Source: Microbacterium candidum
GTDB lineage: Bacteria; Actinomycetota; Actinomycetes; Actinomycetales; Microbacteriaceae
NCBI RefSeq assembly: GCF_030315975.1
Contig: NZ_JASXSZ010000009.1
Span: 23,752-87,751, forward strand
Length of the DNA stretch: 64,000 bases
Reading direction: 5' to 3'
Part shown: positions 24,758-34,092 of the stretch, one piece after another
Position numbering within the stretch: position 1 is the first letter of the stretch
Layout of the letters: the number at the start of each line of letters is the position of its first letter
Made by a program: the position numbers and the translations under genes
The notes under the pieces: model-generated
Database searches by the model: none
Seen by the model: the letters and a program-made list of their open reading frames with translations, nothing else
Told to the model about the DNA's origin: nothing

Positions 24758-26122
24758 TCAGTCGACGCGATCCTCGACGGCCTCCGCATCCGGCTCCACG
24801 ACGACCTGGCCCCGGATCGGGAAGGCGCGGAAGCAGAGCCACGCGAGCACGGTGAAGCCGAGCGGGATGACGGCGATCATGAGCCGGATGCCGGAGTCGA
24901 CGGCGTCCGGCTGGGGGCCCTTGAGCGTCGCGTCGAATCCCGTCGCGCCCAGGACGACCGCGGTGACGATCGCCTGGAACACGACCGAACCGCGGACGAT
25001 GAAGCCGTTCACGCCGAAGTAGATGCCCTCGCGGCGAAGGCCGGTGCGCTGCGCGTCGGCGTCGATCACCTGCGAGAGGACGACCTCGAGCAGCTGCAGG
25101 AGACCGCCGACGCCGACGCCGAGCGCAAGCGACACCACAGCGGCCGCTGCGATCCCGGAGGTGAACGCGTACCCGAGGGCGGCGACGCCGAAGACCGCGA
25201 CCGTCCACAGGAGCGCCGTGCGCGGCGAGGTGCGGCGGGCGAGCGCGCTCCAGCCGATGAGCGACGGGATCGCGGCGAGGAAGATCGCCCCGAGCAGGAT
25301 GCTGCCGTCGGAATCGGGGAGATGGAGGCTGTAGTGGATGTAGAACGGGACGGTCGCGATGATGATCGCGATCGACGTCTGCACGAAGAGGGACCCGAGC
25401 ACATACGTGACGAACGCCCGGTTGGCGAGCGTGTAGCGCAGCTGATCGCGCCACGACATCGTCGCGGCATCCCTCGTCGTCTCGTCGGCGCGCTCGATCA
25501 TGCCGCCCGCGAACGACCAGACGAGCATGCCGAGACACACGAGGCCGAGGAGGAGCGCCATCGCCGGCCATCCGAGGTTGTCGTAGAGGAGGGGCGCGAG
25601 CGCCGTCCCGATGATCATGCCGACGATGCCGAAGATCTGCCGGGGCACGTTGCCGCGGGTGCGTTCCGAGGTGGTGCGGAAGATCTCCGGGAACAGGGCG
25701 GATGCGTTGAGGACCACGGCCACGAACGCCAGATCGTAGACCGCCACCACGACGACGAACCACGCGATGAGACCGGCCGTCGGAAGGGCCGGCGGCATCC
25801 AGATGAGCGAGAAGGCGACCACGAGCGGGATGATCCCGATGCCGATCCACGGCACGCGGCGCCCCCACGCCGTGCGATGGCGGTCGGAGATCGCACCGAC
25901 GAGCGGATTGAGTGCCGCGTTGAGGACGGCATGGACGATCATCGCTGCGGCGACCCACCCGGCGGGCACGGCGAGATGCGAGACGTAGAAGTAGACGACG
26001 AACGCGGCGAACGTCTGCGACATCAGCTGGATGGGGAACGAGGATGCGCCGAACGCGACGGTCTGCGCGCGCGCCGGGGCGCCGGCGATGCGGCGATCGC
26101 GGATGCGGGCGACGAGGCTCAT
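24758..26122 (-). CDS. GPH-type sugar:cation symporter (MFS)
   Basis: A 454-residue transporter with 12 predicted helices. The MelB/GPH cytoplasmic loop motif is clear: NPLVGAISDRHRTAWGRRVP. GPH proteins take up glycosides, pentosides or hexuronides with a cation. It overlaps the upstream deacetylase gene by 4 nt (ATGA), so it is the third gene of rok-chbG-symporter and probably imports the oligosaccharide that ChbG deacetylates. Confidence 0.9.
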   Translation of the reverse strand: MSLVARIRDRRIAGAPARAQTVAFGASSFPIQLMSQTFAAFVVYFYVSHLAVPAGWVAAAMIVHAVLNAALNPLVGAISDRHRTAWGRRVPWIGIGIIPLVVAFSLIWMPPALPTAGLIAWFVVVVAVYDLAFVAVVLNASALFPEIFRTTSERTRGNVPRQIFGIVGMIIGTALAPLLYDNLGWPAMALLLGLVCLGMLVWSFAGGMIERADETTRDAATMSWRDQLRYTLANRAFVTYVLGSLFVQTSIAIIIATVPFYIHYSLHLPDSDGSILLGAIFLAAIPSLIGWSALARRTSPRTALLWTVAVFGVAALGYAFTSGIAAAAVVSLALGVGVGGLLQLLEVVLSQVIDADAQRTGLRREGIYFGVNGFIVRGSVVFQAIVTAVVLGATGFDATLKGPQPDAVDSGIRLMIAVIPLGFTVLAWLCFRAFPIRGQVVVEPDAEAVEDRVD

Positions 26123-27057
26123 GCGCGCACTCCCGCAACGCGCTCGGATCGCTGCACAGCTCGGAGGTCGCGCCAGCCGACGCGGACGATGCCCTCCTCG
26201 GCGAGCACGGCGGCGAGCGCGGGGTCGGCGAGGAGCCGATGCTCGTACCCGCGCTTGGCTGCTGCGAAGTCGACCGTGTCGCGCAGGTCGTCGCCGTCGA
26301 TCATCGGATGCAGGTAGATCTCCGTGACGCCCGCGGGCACCGCCCGCAGGAGGGCGAAGAACCCGTCGCGCACCTGCTCGTAGGTCTCCTCGCCGGCGGT
26401 GCCTTCGCCTTCGAGGGCGAAGGAATGGGACCACAGGCGGTCCGGCAGGACGACGCCGAGCGCGTCCGCGCCGGCCACGGCACCGGCGAGGAGCTCCTCC
26501 TGCTCGGGGCCGACGCCGAGCCCATCGGCGGAGCGGGGGAGGCGGAAGGGCAGGCCGTGCTCCGCGGCGAGCGCGAGCACCGGGCCGATGAAGTCGCGGC
26601 CCGTGACGAGCCCGTAGACGGACCCCATGTGGTTGTCGAGATGCGTCACGTCGACGCCCGCCTCGAGCGCGGCGGAGACCTGCGCGCGCAGCTCCGCCTC
26701 GACGTCAGCCGCCGAGGCGTTGCGTTCGACCGCCGCCGCATCGGCCGGGAAGAAGCCGTCGTCGTCCACGAGCGTCGTTGCGACTCCGGTCAGCGGACGC
26801 CATCGGTATCGTCGCCACTCGCTCGTCAGTACGAGGTGCACGCCGAGGTCGAGCTCGGGATGCGCAGCGGCGAAAGACACCGCCTCGGGCGACCAGCTGC
26901 ACGGCATCATGATGGTCGCCGAGTCGAGCGTCCCGTCCTCGAGGCGCTCGACGATCGCCGTGTTCGCCGCGTGGCACATGCCGAAGTCGTCCGCGTTGAG
27001 GATGATCGCGCGCGTGCCGGCGGGATGGCCGAGCCGCTCGATGAGAGAGGTGGTCAT
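26119..27057 (-). CDS. ChbG/YdjC family carbohydrate deacetylase
   Basis: A 312-residue enzyme of the YdjC/ChbG family, metal-dependent deacetylases of N-acetylated sugars such as chitooligosaccharides. Metal-site motifs are ILNADDFGMCHAANTAI (Asp-Asp), THLDNHMGSVYGL (His pair) and EIYLHPMIDGDD. It is coupled by ATGA overlaps to the ROK regulator before it and the GPH symporter after it. The substrate is likely an N-acetyl amino-sugar oligomer, which is inference from family and context. Confidence 0.9.
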   Translation of the reverse strand: MTTSLIERLGHPAGTRAIILNADDFGMCHAANTAIVERLEDGTLDSATIMMPCSWSPEAVSFAAAHPELDLGVHLVLTSEWRRYRWRPLTGVATTLVDDDGFFPADAAAVERNASAADVEAELRAQVSAALEAGVDVTHLDNHMGSVYGLVTGRDFIGPVLALAAEHGLPFRLPRSADGLGVGPEQEELLAGAVAGADALGVVLPDRLWSHSFALEGEGTAGEETYEQVRDGFFALLRAVPAGVTEIYLHPMIDGDDLRDTVDFAAAKRGYEHRLLADPALAAVLAEEGIVRVGWRDLRAVQRSERVAGVRA

Positions 27058-28187
27058 GAGCGGGGTCCTTCGGTCGGGGCGGAGACGATGCGGGTGAACA
27101 GGAGGTCGCGGAGGACGACGGATGCGTGGATGCACGCGCCGTCGAGCGTCGCAGTGTCGCCGGTGACCGCCGGGCGCACGGGGACGGGCAGCTGATCGGC
27201 GATGACGTCGAGTCGCCGTCGCACGCCCTCGACGACGGCGGGATGGGCGGCGAGAGCCGCGAGCACGATCATGTCGGGATCGAGCACGAGACGGAGCGAC
27301 GCGGCGATGACGGCGATCCGCTGCGCCGCGAGGTCGGCGACGCGCGTTGCCGCGGCATGCCCGGCGCTCGCGGCGTCCAGGATCTCCTCGACCGAGGCCG
27401 CGGCGTCGAAGCCGAGGGATGCGGCGAGCTCGGCGAGCATCGGGCGGTCGAGCGCGGGCATCCCGACTTCGAGCCCGGGCTGCGGGAGGTAGCCGATCTC
27501 GCCGGCGCCTCCGGACCGGCCGCGGTGGAGGGTGCCGTCGACGACGATCGCCGATCCCAGCCCGCCGGTGACCGACACATACGCGAACGTCTGCTCCGAT
27601 CCGCCCGTCGCTTTCATCTCGGCGAGCGCCGCGAGGTTGACGTCGTTCTCGATGGTCACTGGTACGGCGAGCGCCGCCTGGATGCTGTCGCGCAGCCTCC
27701 CGTCGTCGCTCCCCGAGGCGTTGCGGATCGTGCCCGCGGCATCCACGATCCCGGCGACGGCGACCACCGCGCACTGGACGTATCCGATCGTCGTGGAGTG
27801 GCAGGAGGCGACGAGAGCGGAGATCTGCGCGGCGACATCCGGCTCGCGCGATGCCGACTCACGGGCTCGCACCGTGCCGGTGACGTCGACGAGCGCGATC
27901 TCGACGCGCTCGTGGCCGACGTGGGCTGCGACGGCGATGCCCAGCGTCGGGCTGAGGACCACCTGCTTCGCCGCGGGGCCCCGGGTGTGCCGGTCGAGTC
28001 CGGCGGGTACGACGGCGCCGTAGGCCTCGAGCGCACGCAGCAGCTGAGTCACGGCCGTTCGCGACAGCCCGGTGCGCTGCATGATGTCGGCGCGGGAGAG
28101 CGGAGCTCCCTCGGCCAGGACGTCGAGCACGGCGCGCGCGTTGAGCGCGCGCAACAACGCCGGTGATCCCGCGAGTGCATCGACCAT
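27054..28187 (-). CDS. ROK family transcriptional regulator
   Basis: A 377-residue repressor: a winged HTH at about 10-60 (GAPLSRADIMQRTGLSRTAV) and a C-terminal ROK sugar-kinase-like domain with FAYVSVTGGLGSAIVVDG. The zinc-binding CxCGxxGCxE motif normal in ROK repressors is missing; the matching site reads GEIGYLPQPGLEVGM. The start is the ATG after GAGGAGG. It leads its operon and probably controls itself in response to an amino-sugar or oligosaccharide. Confidence 0.9.
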   Translation of the reverse strand: MVDALAGSPALLRALNARAVLDVLAEGAPLSRADIMQRTGLSRTAVTQLLRALEAYGAVVPAGLDRHTRGPAAKQVVLSPTLGIAVAAHVGHERVEIALVDVTGTVRARESASREPDVAAQISALVASCHSTTIGYVQCAVVAVAGIVDAAGTIRNASGSDDGRLRDSIQAALAVPVTIENDVNLAALAEMKATGGSEQTFAYVSVTGGLGSAIVVDGTLHRGRSGGAGEIGYLPQPGLEVGMPALDRPMLAELAASLGFDAAASVEEILDAASAGHAAATRVADLAAQRIAVIAASLRLVLDPDMIVLAALAAHPAVVEGVRRRLDVIADQLPVPVRPAVTGDTATLDGACIHASVVLRDLLFTRIVSAPTEGPRS

Positions 28188-28285
28188 GTCGCACCTCCTC
28201 GTGCCCGAGAAGTATGACACAACTAGTCGTACTGCGGGATATCGTCCTCCCTTCCGCCGGAGAATCCCCGGTGGGACCATGGATC

Positions 28286-28990
28286 ATGGCCACGGATGCC
28301 GCTGGGGGCGTCACGGATGCGGAACTCGCGCGGCGGCTCCAGATCCTCGCGACCGAGCACTGGGGACTGCTCGCCGCGCGCAGCACCGCGCAGAGCGAGG
28401 TGCTGACCCGCATCACGATCCATCTCACGCTCGTCTCGGCGGGACTCGTGACGATCGGCCTCCTCGGGCAGGCGACGCATTTCGCGTCCTGGTTCGCGGT
28501 CGCGGCGCTCGGCATCCTCGGATTCCTCGCCGTCGTCGGCCTCCTGACGCTCATGCGCGTGCTGACGGTCTCGGAAGAGGACTTCATGTACGTGACTGCG
28601 ATGAACCGCATCCGGGCCGCGTACGCCGAGATCGACCCGGCGGTGCCGAGCTACTTCCTCGCTTCCACGCACGACGACGAACTCGGGATGCGGACCACGT
28701 ACTCGTTCTTTCGCCACAGGGGAGCGGCGGAGCAGGTGCTCGGATCGTCGACGATGCTCAGCATCCTCGTGAACGCCGTCGTGACGGGCATGTTCGCGGG
28801 CGGGCTGTGCGCGGCTCTGGGGACGCCGGTGCCCTGGGCGGTCGCGATCGGCATCCTCATCGGCCTCGGCGTCGTGGCGGCCGCCGTCTGGTACGCCGGC
28901 TACCGGTTCATGTCGGCGTGGCGGACCTACGTCCCGCTGAGTCCGAGCGGGGCCCCACCGCCGCACTGGCGGGTACGCTCGCATCCATGA
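28286..28990 (+). CDS. Hypothetical four-TM membrane protein
   Basis: A 234-residue protein I do not recognise. Two hydrophobic pairs (about 48-95 and 165-205) enclose a soluble middle (SEEDFMYVTAMNRIRAAYAE and a DDELGMRTTYSFFRH block). The start ATG at 28286 (MATDAAGG) is chosen over upstream in-frame codons that would run into the ROK promoter. It overlaps the next gene by ATGA and so leads a three-gene unit with the thioredoxin-like protein and MarR regulator. Confidence 0.75.
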   Translation: MATDAAGGVTDAELARRLQILATEHWGLLAARSTAQSEVLTRITIHLTLVSAGLVTIGLLGQATHFASWFAVAALGILGFLAVVGLLTLMRVLTVSEEDFMYVTAMNRIRAAYAEIDPAVPSYFLASTHDDELGMRTTYSFFRHRGAAEQVLGSSTMLSILVNAVVTGMFAGGLCAALGTPVPWAVAIGILIGLGVVAAAVWYAGYRFMSAWRTYVPLSPSGAPPPHWRVRSHP

Positions 28991-29295
28991 AGGTCGAGAT
29001 CCTGCACATCGACGAGTGCCCGAGCTGGGTCGAAGCGGGCGCGCGGACGAGGCGGGCGCTCGACGCGCTCGGTCTCGAGGGCATCGAGGTCGAATACGCC
29101 CTGATCCGCACGGAGGAGGATGCGGCGGCACTCCCGTTCGCCGGCTCTCCGACGATCGTCGTCGACGGCGAGGATCTCTTCCCGTCGGACGGCCGCACCA
29201 CCGACCTCGCCTGCCGCGTCTACGTCACCGAGACGGGGCTCGCCGGCCTCCCGTCGCAGACGCAGCTCGACGCCGCCCTCGCCGCGCGGCGATAG
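28987..29295 (+). CDS. Thioredoxin-fold small protein with single-Cys CPSW site
   Basis: A 102-residue protein that starts VEILHIDECPSWVEA, the active-site position of thioredoxin-like proteins, and has the cis-Pro loop FAGSPTIVVDGEDLF. Only one Cys is at the active site (CPSW rather than CxxC); a second is at TDLACRVY. Similar short proteins in actinobacteria are annotated as thioredoxin-family or alkylmercury-lyase-like. Redox partner unknown. Coupled to the membrane protein before it and 5 nt before marR. Confidence 0.7.
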   Translation: MKVEILHIDECPSWVEAGARTRRALDALGLEGIEVEYALIRTEEDAAALPFAGSPTIVVDGEDLFPSDGRTTDLACRVYVTETGLAGLPSQTQLDAALAARR

Positions 29296-29300
29296 GCCTC

Positions 29301-29768
29301 GTGTTGTCCGACGCCGACCGAGACGCCCGTGACGACGCGGTGCTCGCACTGCTGCGCGCGGTGCGCGACTTCGGCGATGCGCACGACCGCATGACGGGTT
29401 CGATGAAGCACGGCATGGACATGAACGTCACCGACCTCGCGGCGCTGCGCCTCCTCATCATGCGGGAGGATCAGGGCGTCGCCGTCACACCCGCGGACAT
29501 CGCCCGGCATCTGCGGATCTCCACCGCGTCCACGACCACGCTCCTCGACCGACTGGAGGCGGCGGATCACATCGTGCGCGCCCCGCATCCCACCGACCGG
29601 CGTGCGCGCGTCGTGCACCTGACCGACCACGCGCGGGCGGAGTTCTTCCGGCTGTTCTCGACGCGCCTCACGGCGATGCGCGAGGCGATCGGCGGGTTCA
29701 GCGACGAGGAGCTGCGCGCCGCGACGCGCGTGCTCGACGCGACCGCCTCAGCGCTCGACCCCGACTGA
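29301..29768 (+). CDS. MarR family transcriptional regulator
   Basis: A 155-residue MarR-type winged-helix dimer. Recognition region: VTPADIARHLRISTASTTTL, then LLDRLEAADHIVRAPHPTDRRARVV with the conserved DRR of the wing. A GTG start 5 nt after the thioredoxin-like gene is used; a TTG one codon on is possible. It ends 21 nt inside the convergent MMPL exporter gene, and is the natural candidate for binding the palindrome in front of that gene. Confidence 0.9.
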   Translation: MLSDADRDARDDAVLALLRAVRDFGDAHDRMTGSMKHGMDMNVTDLAALRLLIMREDQGVAVTPADIARHLRISTASTTTLLDRLEAADHIVRAPHPTDRRARVVHLTDHARAEFFRLFSTRLTAMREAIGGFSDEELRAATRVLDATASALDPD

Positions 29769-31949
29769 CGCATCCGCGGACGGCGTCGGCTCGACATCCT
29801 GGCGCTCGACCGGCGCGAGGCTCCGCCGCGCGAGGCGCGAGGGCCACCAGATCGCCCGCCCGATGTCGTACGAGAGTGCGGGCACGAGGAGCGACCGCAC
29901 GATGAACGTGTCGAGCAGGACGCCGAGCGCCACGATGAACGCGATCTGCACGAGGAACAGGATCGGGATGACGGACAGCGCCGCGAACGTCGCTGCCAGG
30001 ACGATGCCGGCCGATGTGATGACGCCGCCGGTGATCACGAGTCCGCGGAGGATGCCCTCCCGCGTGCCGTGGCGCAGCGACTCCTCGCGCACGCGGGTCA
30101 TGAGGAAGATGTTGTAGTCGACCCCCAGCGCCACGAGGAACACGAACGCGTACAGCGGCACGGCAGGATCCGCCCCGGGGAATCGGAAGACGTGGTCGAA
30201 GACGAGCGCCGAGATGCCGAGGGCGCTCGCGAACGACAGGACGGTCGTCGCGACGAGGAGGAGCGGCGCGACGATCGCGCGCAGCAGCAGCATCAGGATG
30301 ACGAGGATGACGGCCAGCACGACGGGGATGATGAGCGTCCGGTCGTGGATGGATGCCGCGTTCGTGTCGACGGCTGTGGCGGTCACGCCGCCGACCTTGG
30401 CGCCGAGGGGATCGAGGTCGCCGCGCAGCCGCGTGACGGTGTCGGCGGCAGCGGTCGAGTCGGCAGGATGCGTGAGCGTGGCCTGGAGCAGGACGTCCCC
30501 GTCCGCGACGGTGGGCGCCGGTGCAGGGGTGCCGCGAGGTCCGACCGCCATCAGCCCGTTCGCGGTGACGGATGCGGTGCCGCTCGGGCTGCCTGCCGCC
30601 ACCACCGAGACCGAGCCCACGCCGGCGTCGGCGAGGAGCACGTCCGCGGCATCCTGCAGGCGCGTCTCGTCGACGACGACGTAGACCGGGCTTCCCGACC
30701 CTGCGGGGAAGTGCTCGCCGAGGACCGCCTGACCATCGCGCGCGTCGGACTGCCCGAGCACGAGATCGGACTGGGCGACGCCGTCCGCCTGCAGCTGGAG
30801 CACGCCCGCCGCCGCGGCGAGCAGGACGATCGTCGCCGCGATCCACGTGAGGCGCGGCCGGCTGCTGATGACCCGCGCGACGCGCGGCCACGGTCCGCGG
30901 CGCGTGAGGACGTCGTCGTGCGAGGCCGCGGGATCGTAGACGGGGCGCCTCGGCCAGAAGACGGCGCGGCCGAAGGCGAACAGGAGCGCCGGCAGCAGCG
31001 TGAGCGCCGACAGCATCGCGAAGACGATGCCGATCGCGGCGACGGGTCCGAGCGTGCTGTTCGACTTGAGGTCGCTCAGCAGCAGACACAGCAGACCCGC
31101 GATGACGGTGCCGCCCGAGGCGAGGATCGGCTCGAACGCGCCCCGCCACGCGCGCCGGATCGCCACACCGCGATCCTTCGTGCTGCGCAGCTCCTCGCGG
31201 AAGCGTGCGACCATCAGCAGCGAGTAGTCGGTGGCCGCGCCGATCACGAGGATGAAGAGGATCCCCTGCGTCTGGCCGCTGAGGAGTAGCACGCCGTCCT
31301 TCGCCAGCCACCAGACGACGAGGAGGGCGACGCAGAGCGCGAACATGCTCGTGAACAGGACGACGACGGGCAGCAGCAGCGAGCGGTAGACGATGACGAG
31401 GATGATGAAGACCGCGAGCAGCGCGGCACCGAGGAGCAACCCGTCGATGCCCGCGAAGGCGCCGACGAGGTCGGCCGTGAAGCCTGCCGGCCCCGTGATG
31501 AAGACGTCCACGCCGCTCGGCGCGTGCGCGCGCAGCTTCGCATCCACCGCGTGGACGACCGCGCCGATCTCGGCGGATGCCGAGATCGGGATGAACGCCT
31601 CCGCGGCGCGCTTGTCGTCCGAGACCAGCACAGGGGAGGGGGCGCTCGCGATGCCAGGCATGTCGGCGACGGCGGTGACGGCATCCTGGAGCGCCGACCG
31701 CGCGGTGTCGTCGATGGTTCCCGCGGAACGGAACACGACGACGGCGGGGAGGCTGTCCGACCCGAGGAAGTCGCCGAGGCGCTTCTGCACCTCGGTCGCG
31801 TCCGCCGACGTCGGCAGGTACGACGTCTGCTCGTTCGACGAGACCTCGTCGACGCGGCCGAACAGCGGCCCGCCGAGCCCTGCAGCGATGAGCCACGCGA
31901 GGATGATGACCGCCGAGAGCAGTCCCGGCAGAAGCCGCCGTGCGCGCAT
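29748..31949 (-). CDS. MMPL family RND-type exporter
   Basis: A 733-residue membrane protein with 12 predicted helices in two halves. Each half has a large extracytoplasmic loop and the MMPL signature region (GAATDYSLLMVARFREEL and GVDYNIFLMTRVREE). Family members export lipids or drugs with proton drive. The start ATG at 31949 follows CGGGAG. A 35-bp perfect palindrome ends 12 nt upstream, so expression should be tightly repressed. Confidence 0.92.
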   Translation of the reverse strand: MRARRLLPGLLSAVIILAWLIAAGLGGPLFGRVDEVSSNEQTSYLPTSADATEVQKRLGDFLGSDSLPAVVVFRSAGTIDDTARSALQDAVTAVADMPGIASAPSPVLVSDDKRAAEAFIPISASAEIGAVVHAVDAKLRAHAPSGVDVFITGPAGFTADLVGAFAGIDGLLLGAALLAVFIILVIVYRSLLLPVVVLFTSMFALCVALLVVWWLAKDGVLLLSGQTQGILFILVIGAATDYSLLMVARFREELRSTKDRGVAIRRAWRGAFEPILASGGTVIAGLLCLLLSDLKSNSTLGPVAAIGIVFAMLSALTLLPALLFAFGRAVFWPRRPVYDPAASHDDVLTRRGPWPRVARVISSRPRLTWIAATIVLLAAAAGVLQLQADGVAQSDLVLGQSDARDGQAVLGEHFPAGSGSPVYVVVDETRLQDAADVLLADAGVGSVSVVAAGSPSGTASVTANGLMAVGPRGTPAPAPTVADGDVLLQATLTHPADSTAAADTVTRLRGDLDPLGAKVGGVTATAVDTNAASIHDRTLIIPVVLAVILVILMLLLRAIVAPLLLVATTVLSFASALGISALVFDHVFRFPGADPAVPLYAFVFLVALGVDYNIFLMTRVREESLRHGTREGILRGLVITGGVITSAGIVLAATFAALSVIPILFLVQIAFIVALGVLLDTFIVRSLLVPALSYDIGRAIWWPSRLARRSLAPVERQDVEPTPSADASVGVER

Positions 31950-31961
31950 CGCACTCCCGTT

Positions 31962-31996
31962 CGTCGATATCGCTAGAAAAACTAGCGATATCGACG
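31962..31996. promoter_or_regulatory. Long palindromic operator before the MMPL gene
   Basis: Two perfect 15-bp arms (31962-31976 and 31982-31996) around AAAAA. Its inner sequence TAGCGATATCG fits MarR/TetR-type operators. It covers the presumed promoter of the exporter. Confidence 0.8.
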
Positions 31997-32034
31997 GTAG
32001 CACCACGCGCGCGATCGCGGGTGTCGGGAGCGTG

Positions 32035-33093
32035 TCACGCGGTCATCGAAGACGACGATCGGTCCTCCGTGGCCGACGATCGCGAATCGCGGGGCGGGGC
32101 GGTGCTGGTGCGCGGGACGAACTCCACGGGGACGCGCACGGATCGGCGCGATGAGCGCGCGCCGATGTCGTCGAGCAGCATGCGGGCTGCGGTGCGTCCC
32201 TGGGTGAAGGGGTCCTGCGCGACCGTCGTCAGCGAGAAGAGCTCGGCGACCGGGTGGCCGTCCACTCCCACGACGGACACGTCCTCGGGCACCCGCAGCC
32301 CGCGCGCCCGCAGGGCGAGGATGGCGCCCACCGCCATCTCGTCCGATGCGGCGACGATGCCGGTGGGGACGGACCCGGCCTCCAGCAGCTCGTGCATGCG
32401 CGCTCGCGCGACGGCCGCCGAGAACTCGCCCTGGATCGACCTGATGGCTTCCTCGGGGCGTCCGGCGGCGCGCATGGCGTTCTCGTATCCCTGACGGCGC
32501 TCCTTCGACACGCGCGGGTTCAGACGCTGTCCGATCTCGGCACCGCCCTCGATGAAGAGGATGTCGGTGTGCCCGAGCTCGAGGAGATGCTCGGTGGCGA
32601 TCGCCGCGGCTTCGTTCTCGTCGATGCCGACGTAGCGCACCCCACGGACGGGGCCGCCGACGATCATGGTCGGAAGCCGCAGCTCGGCAAGCTGTGCCCG
32701 CTCGCCACGGCTGAAGTCGATGCACAGCGCCAGCACGCCGTCGCCGCGCTTGCCGAGGATCGACTCGTGGAAGAGGCGCTCCCGCTCGCCGTCGCGCCCG
32801 CCCAGGCTGAAGAGGACCAGGTCGTAGCCGGCGCGCCGGAGCTCCGCATCCGCTCCCTCCACCACCGACGAGTAGAACCACCCGTCGATGCGGGGAACGA
32901 CGACCGCGACCGCACGGGTGTGGCCGCTGCGCAGGCCGGACGCGCTCGAGGACGGCACGTATCCGAGTTCGGCGGCCAGACGCAGGATCCGCTCACGCGT
33001 CGCGGCGGAGACGTGCGGGCGACCCGCCAGCGCGCGCGAGACGGTCGCCGTCGACACGCCGGCCGCACGGGCGACGTCGGTGATATCCGCCAT
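32035..33093 (-). CDS. LacI family transcriptional regulator
   Basis: A 352-residue repressor. The HTH is TDVARAAGVSTATVSRAL with the hinge PSSSASGLRSGHT, followed by a periplasmic-binding-protein-like effector domain (residues 62-330). The C-terminus is a Ser/Arg-rich tail. The start is ATG at 33093, 3 codons inside the longest frame. It is 33 nt downstream of the sugar permease genes on the same strand and likely controls them through LacI-type sites near 36.7 kb. Confidence 0.93.
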   Translation of the reverse strand: MADITDVARAAGVSTATVSRALAGRPHVSAATRERILRLAAELGYVPSSSASGLRSGHTRAVAVVVPRIDGWFYSSVVEGADAELRRAGYDLVLFSLGGRDGERERLFHESILGKRGDGVLALCIDFSRGERAQLAELRLPTMIVGGPVRGVRYVGIDENEAAAIATEHLLELGHTDILFIEGGAEIGQRLNPRVSKERRQGYENAMRAAGRPEEAIRSIQGEFSAAVARARMHELLEAGSVPTGIVAASDEMAVGAILALRARGLRVPEDVSVVGVDGHPVAELFSLTTVAQDPFTQGRTAARMLLDDIGARSSRRSVRVPVEFVPRTSTAPPRDSRSSATEDRSSSSMTA

Positions 33094-33126
33094 GCCCGCC
33101 ACCGTATCGCCTCCCAGACCGGGTCC

Positions 33127-34092
33127 TCATCCCTTCGTCGCACCCGCGAGGAGCCCGCGCACGAAGAACCGCTGCAGGGTGAAGAAGACGATGAGGGGCA
33201 CGACGATCGCCAGGAACGTGCCGGCCGACAGGAGGTACCACTGCTGCCCGTAGGTGCCGGAGAGGTCGACGAGGAGCTTCGTGATCGGCGCATTCGCACC
33301 GGGCGCGAAGACCGTCGCCACGAGCAGGTCGTTCCACACCCACAGGAACTGGAAGATCGCGAACGCCGCCACAGCCGGCATCGACAGCGGGAGCACGATG
33401 CGCAGGAACGTCTGCCCGTGGCCTGCGCCGTCCACCTTCGCGGCCTCGATGACGTCGCGGGGGATCGCCGACACGGAGTTGTGCAGGATGAAGACCGCCA
33501 GGGGCAGGGCGAAGATCGAGTGCGAGATCCAGACCTCTGCGAAGCTCGACGGCAGGTTCGACAGGCCGAGACCGGGGAAGATCTGGATGCCGAGGATCGT
33601 GACCCCGTTCGTGTACATGCTGAGCAGGGGCACGAGGGCCATCTGCAGCGGCACGACCTGCATCGCGAACACCGCGATGAACAGCCACCCCTTGCCGCGG
33701 AAGTCGACCCAGGCGAACGCGTAGGCCGCCATGAGCGCGAGTGCGATGGGGAAGACCGTGGCCGGGATCGTGATCGCGAGGGAGTTGATGAACGATTGGG
33801 CGACCGTGATCGTGTCGTTGAAGTTCAGCGTGTTGATGTAGTTCTCGATCGTGAACTGCGGATTGGTGAAGGCGGTCCACCATCCGCTCGTCGTGATCTC
33901 CGCCGGAGGACGGAACGACGTGACGAACAGCCCGAAGGTGGGGATCGTCCACAGGACGGCGATCACGATCGCGGCCGTCGTCGCCCACGGGCTGGTCAGG
34001 CGACGGTGCACGCGTCGTGAGGGCGTCTCGCCGTCGGGGGTCGCGCGGCGGCGACTGCGCGGAGGTGCCGTCGTTGCTGCCGTGGCGCTCAT
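33127..34092 (-). CDS. Carbohydrate ABC transporter permease (MalG type)
   Basis: A 321-residue inner-membrane permease with six helices. The EAA loop is EAAKVDGAGHGQTFLRIVLP. The first 35 residues are a basic cytoplasmic extension. It pairs with the MalF-type permease (the stop and start share base 34092) and the lipoprotein upstream. No ATPase is encoded, as is usual in actinobacteria where one MsiK-like ATPase serves several importers. Confidence 0.93.
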   Translation of the reverse strand: MSATAATTAPPRSRRRATPDGETPSRRVHRRLTSPWATTAAIVIAVLWTIPTFGLFVTSFRPPAEITTSGWWTAFTNPQFTIENYINTLNFNDTITVAQSFINSLAITIPATVFPIALALMAAYAFAWVDFRGKGWLFIAVFAMQVVPLQMALVPLLSMYTNGVTILGIQIFPGLGLSNLPSSFAEVWISHSIFALPLAVFILHNSVSAIPRDVIEAAKVDGAGHGQTFLRIVLPLSMPAVAAFAIFQFLWVWNDLLVATVFAPGANAPITKLLVDLSGTYGQQWYLLSAGTFLAIVVPLIVFFTLQRFFVRGLLAGATKG

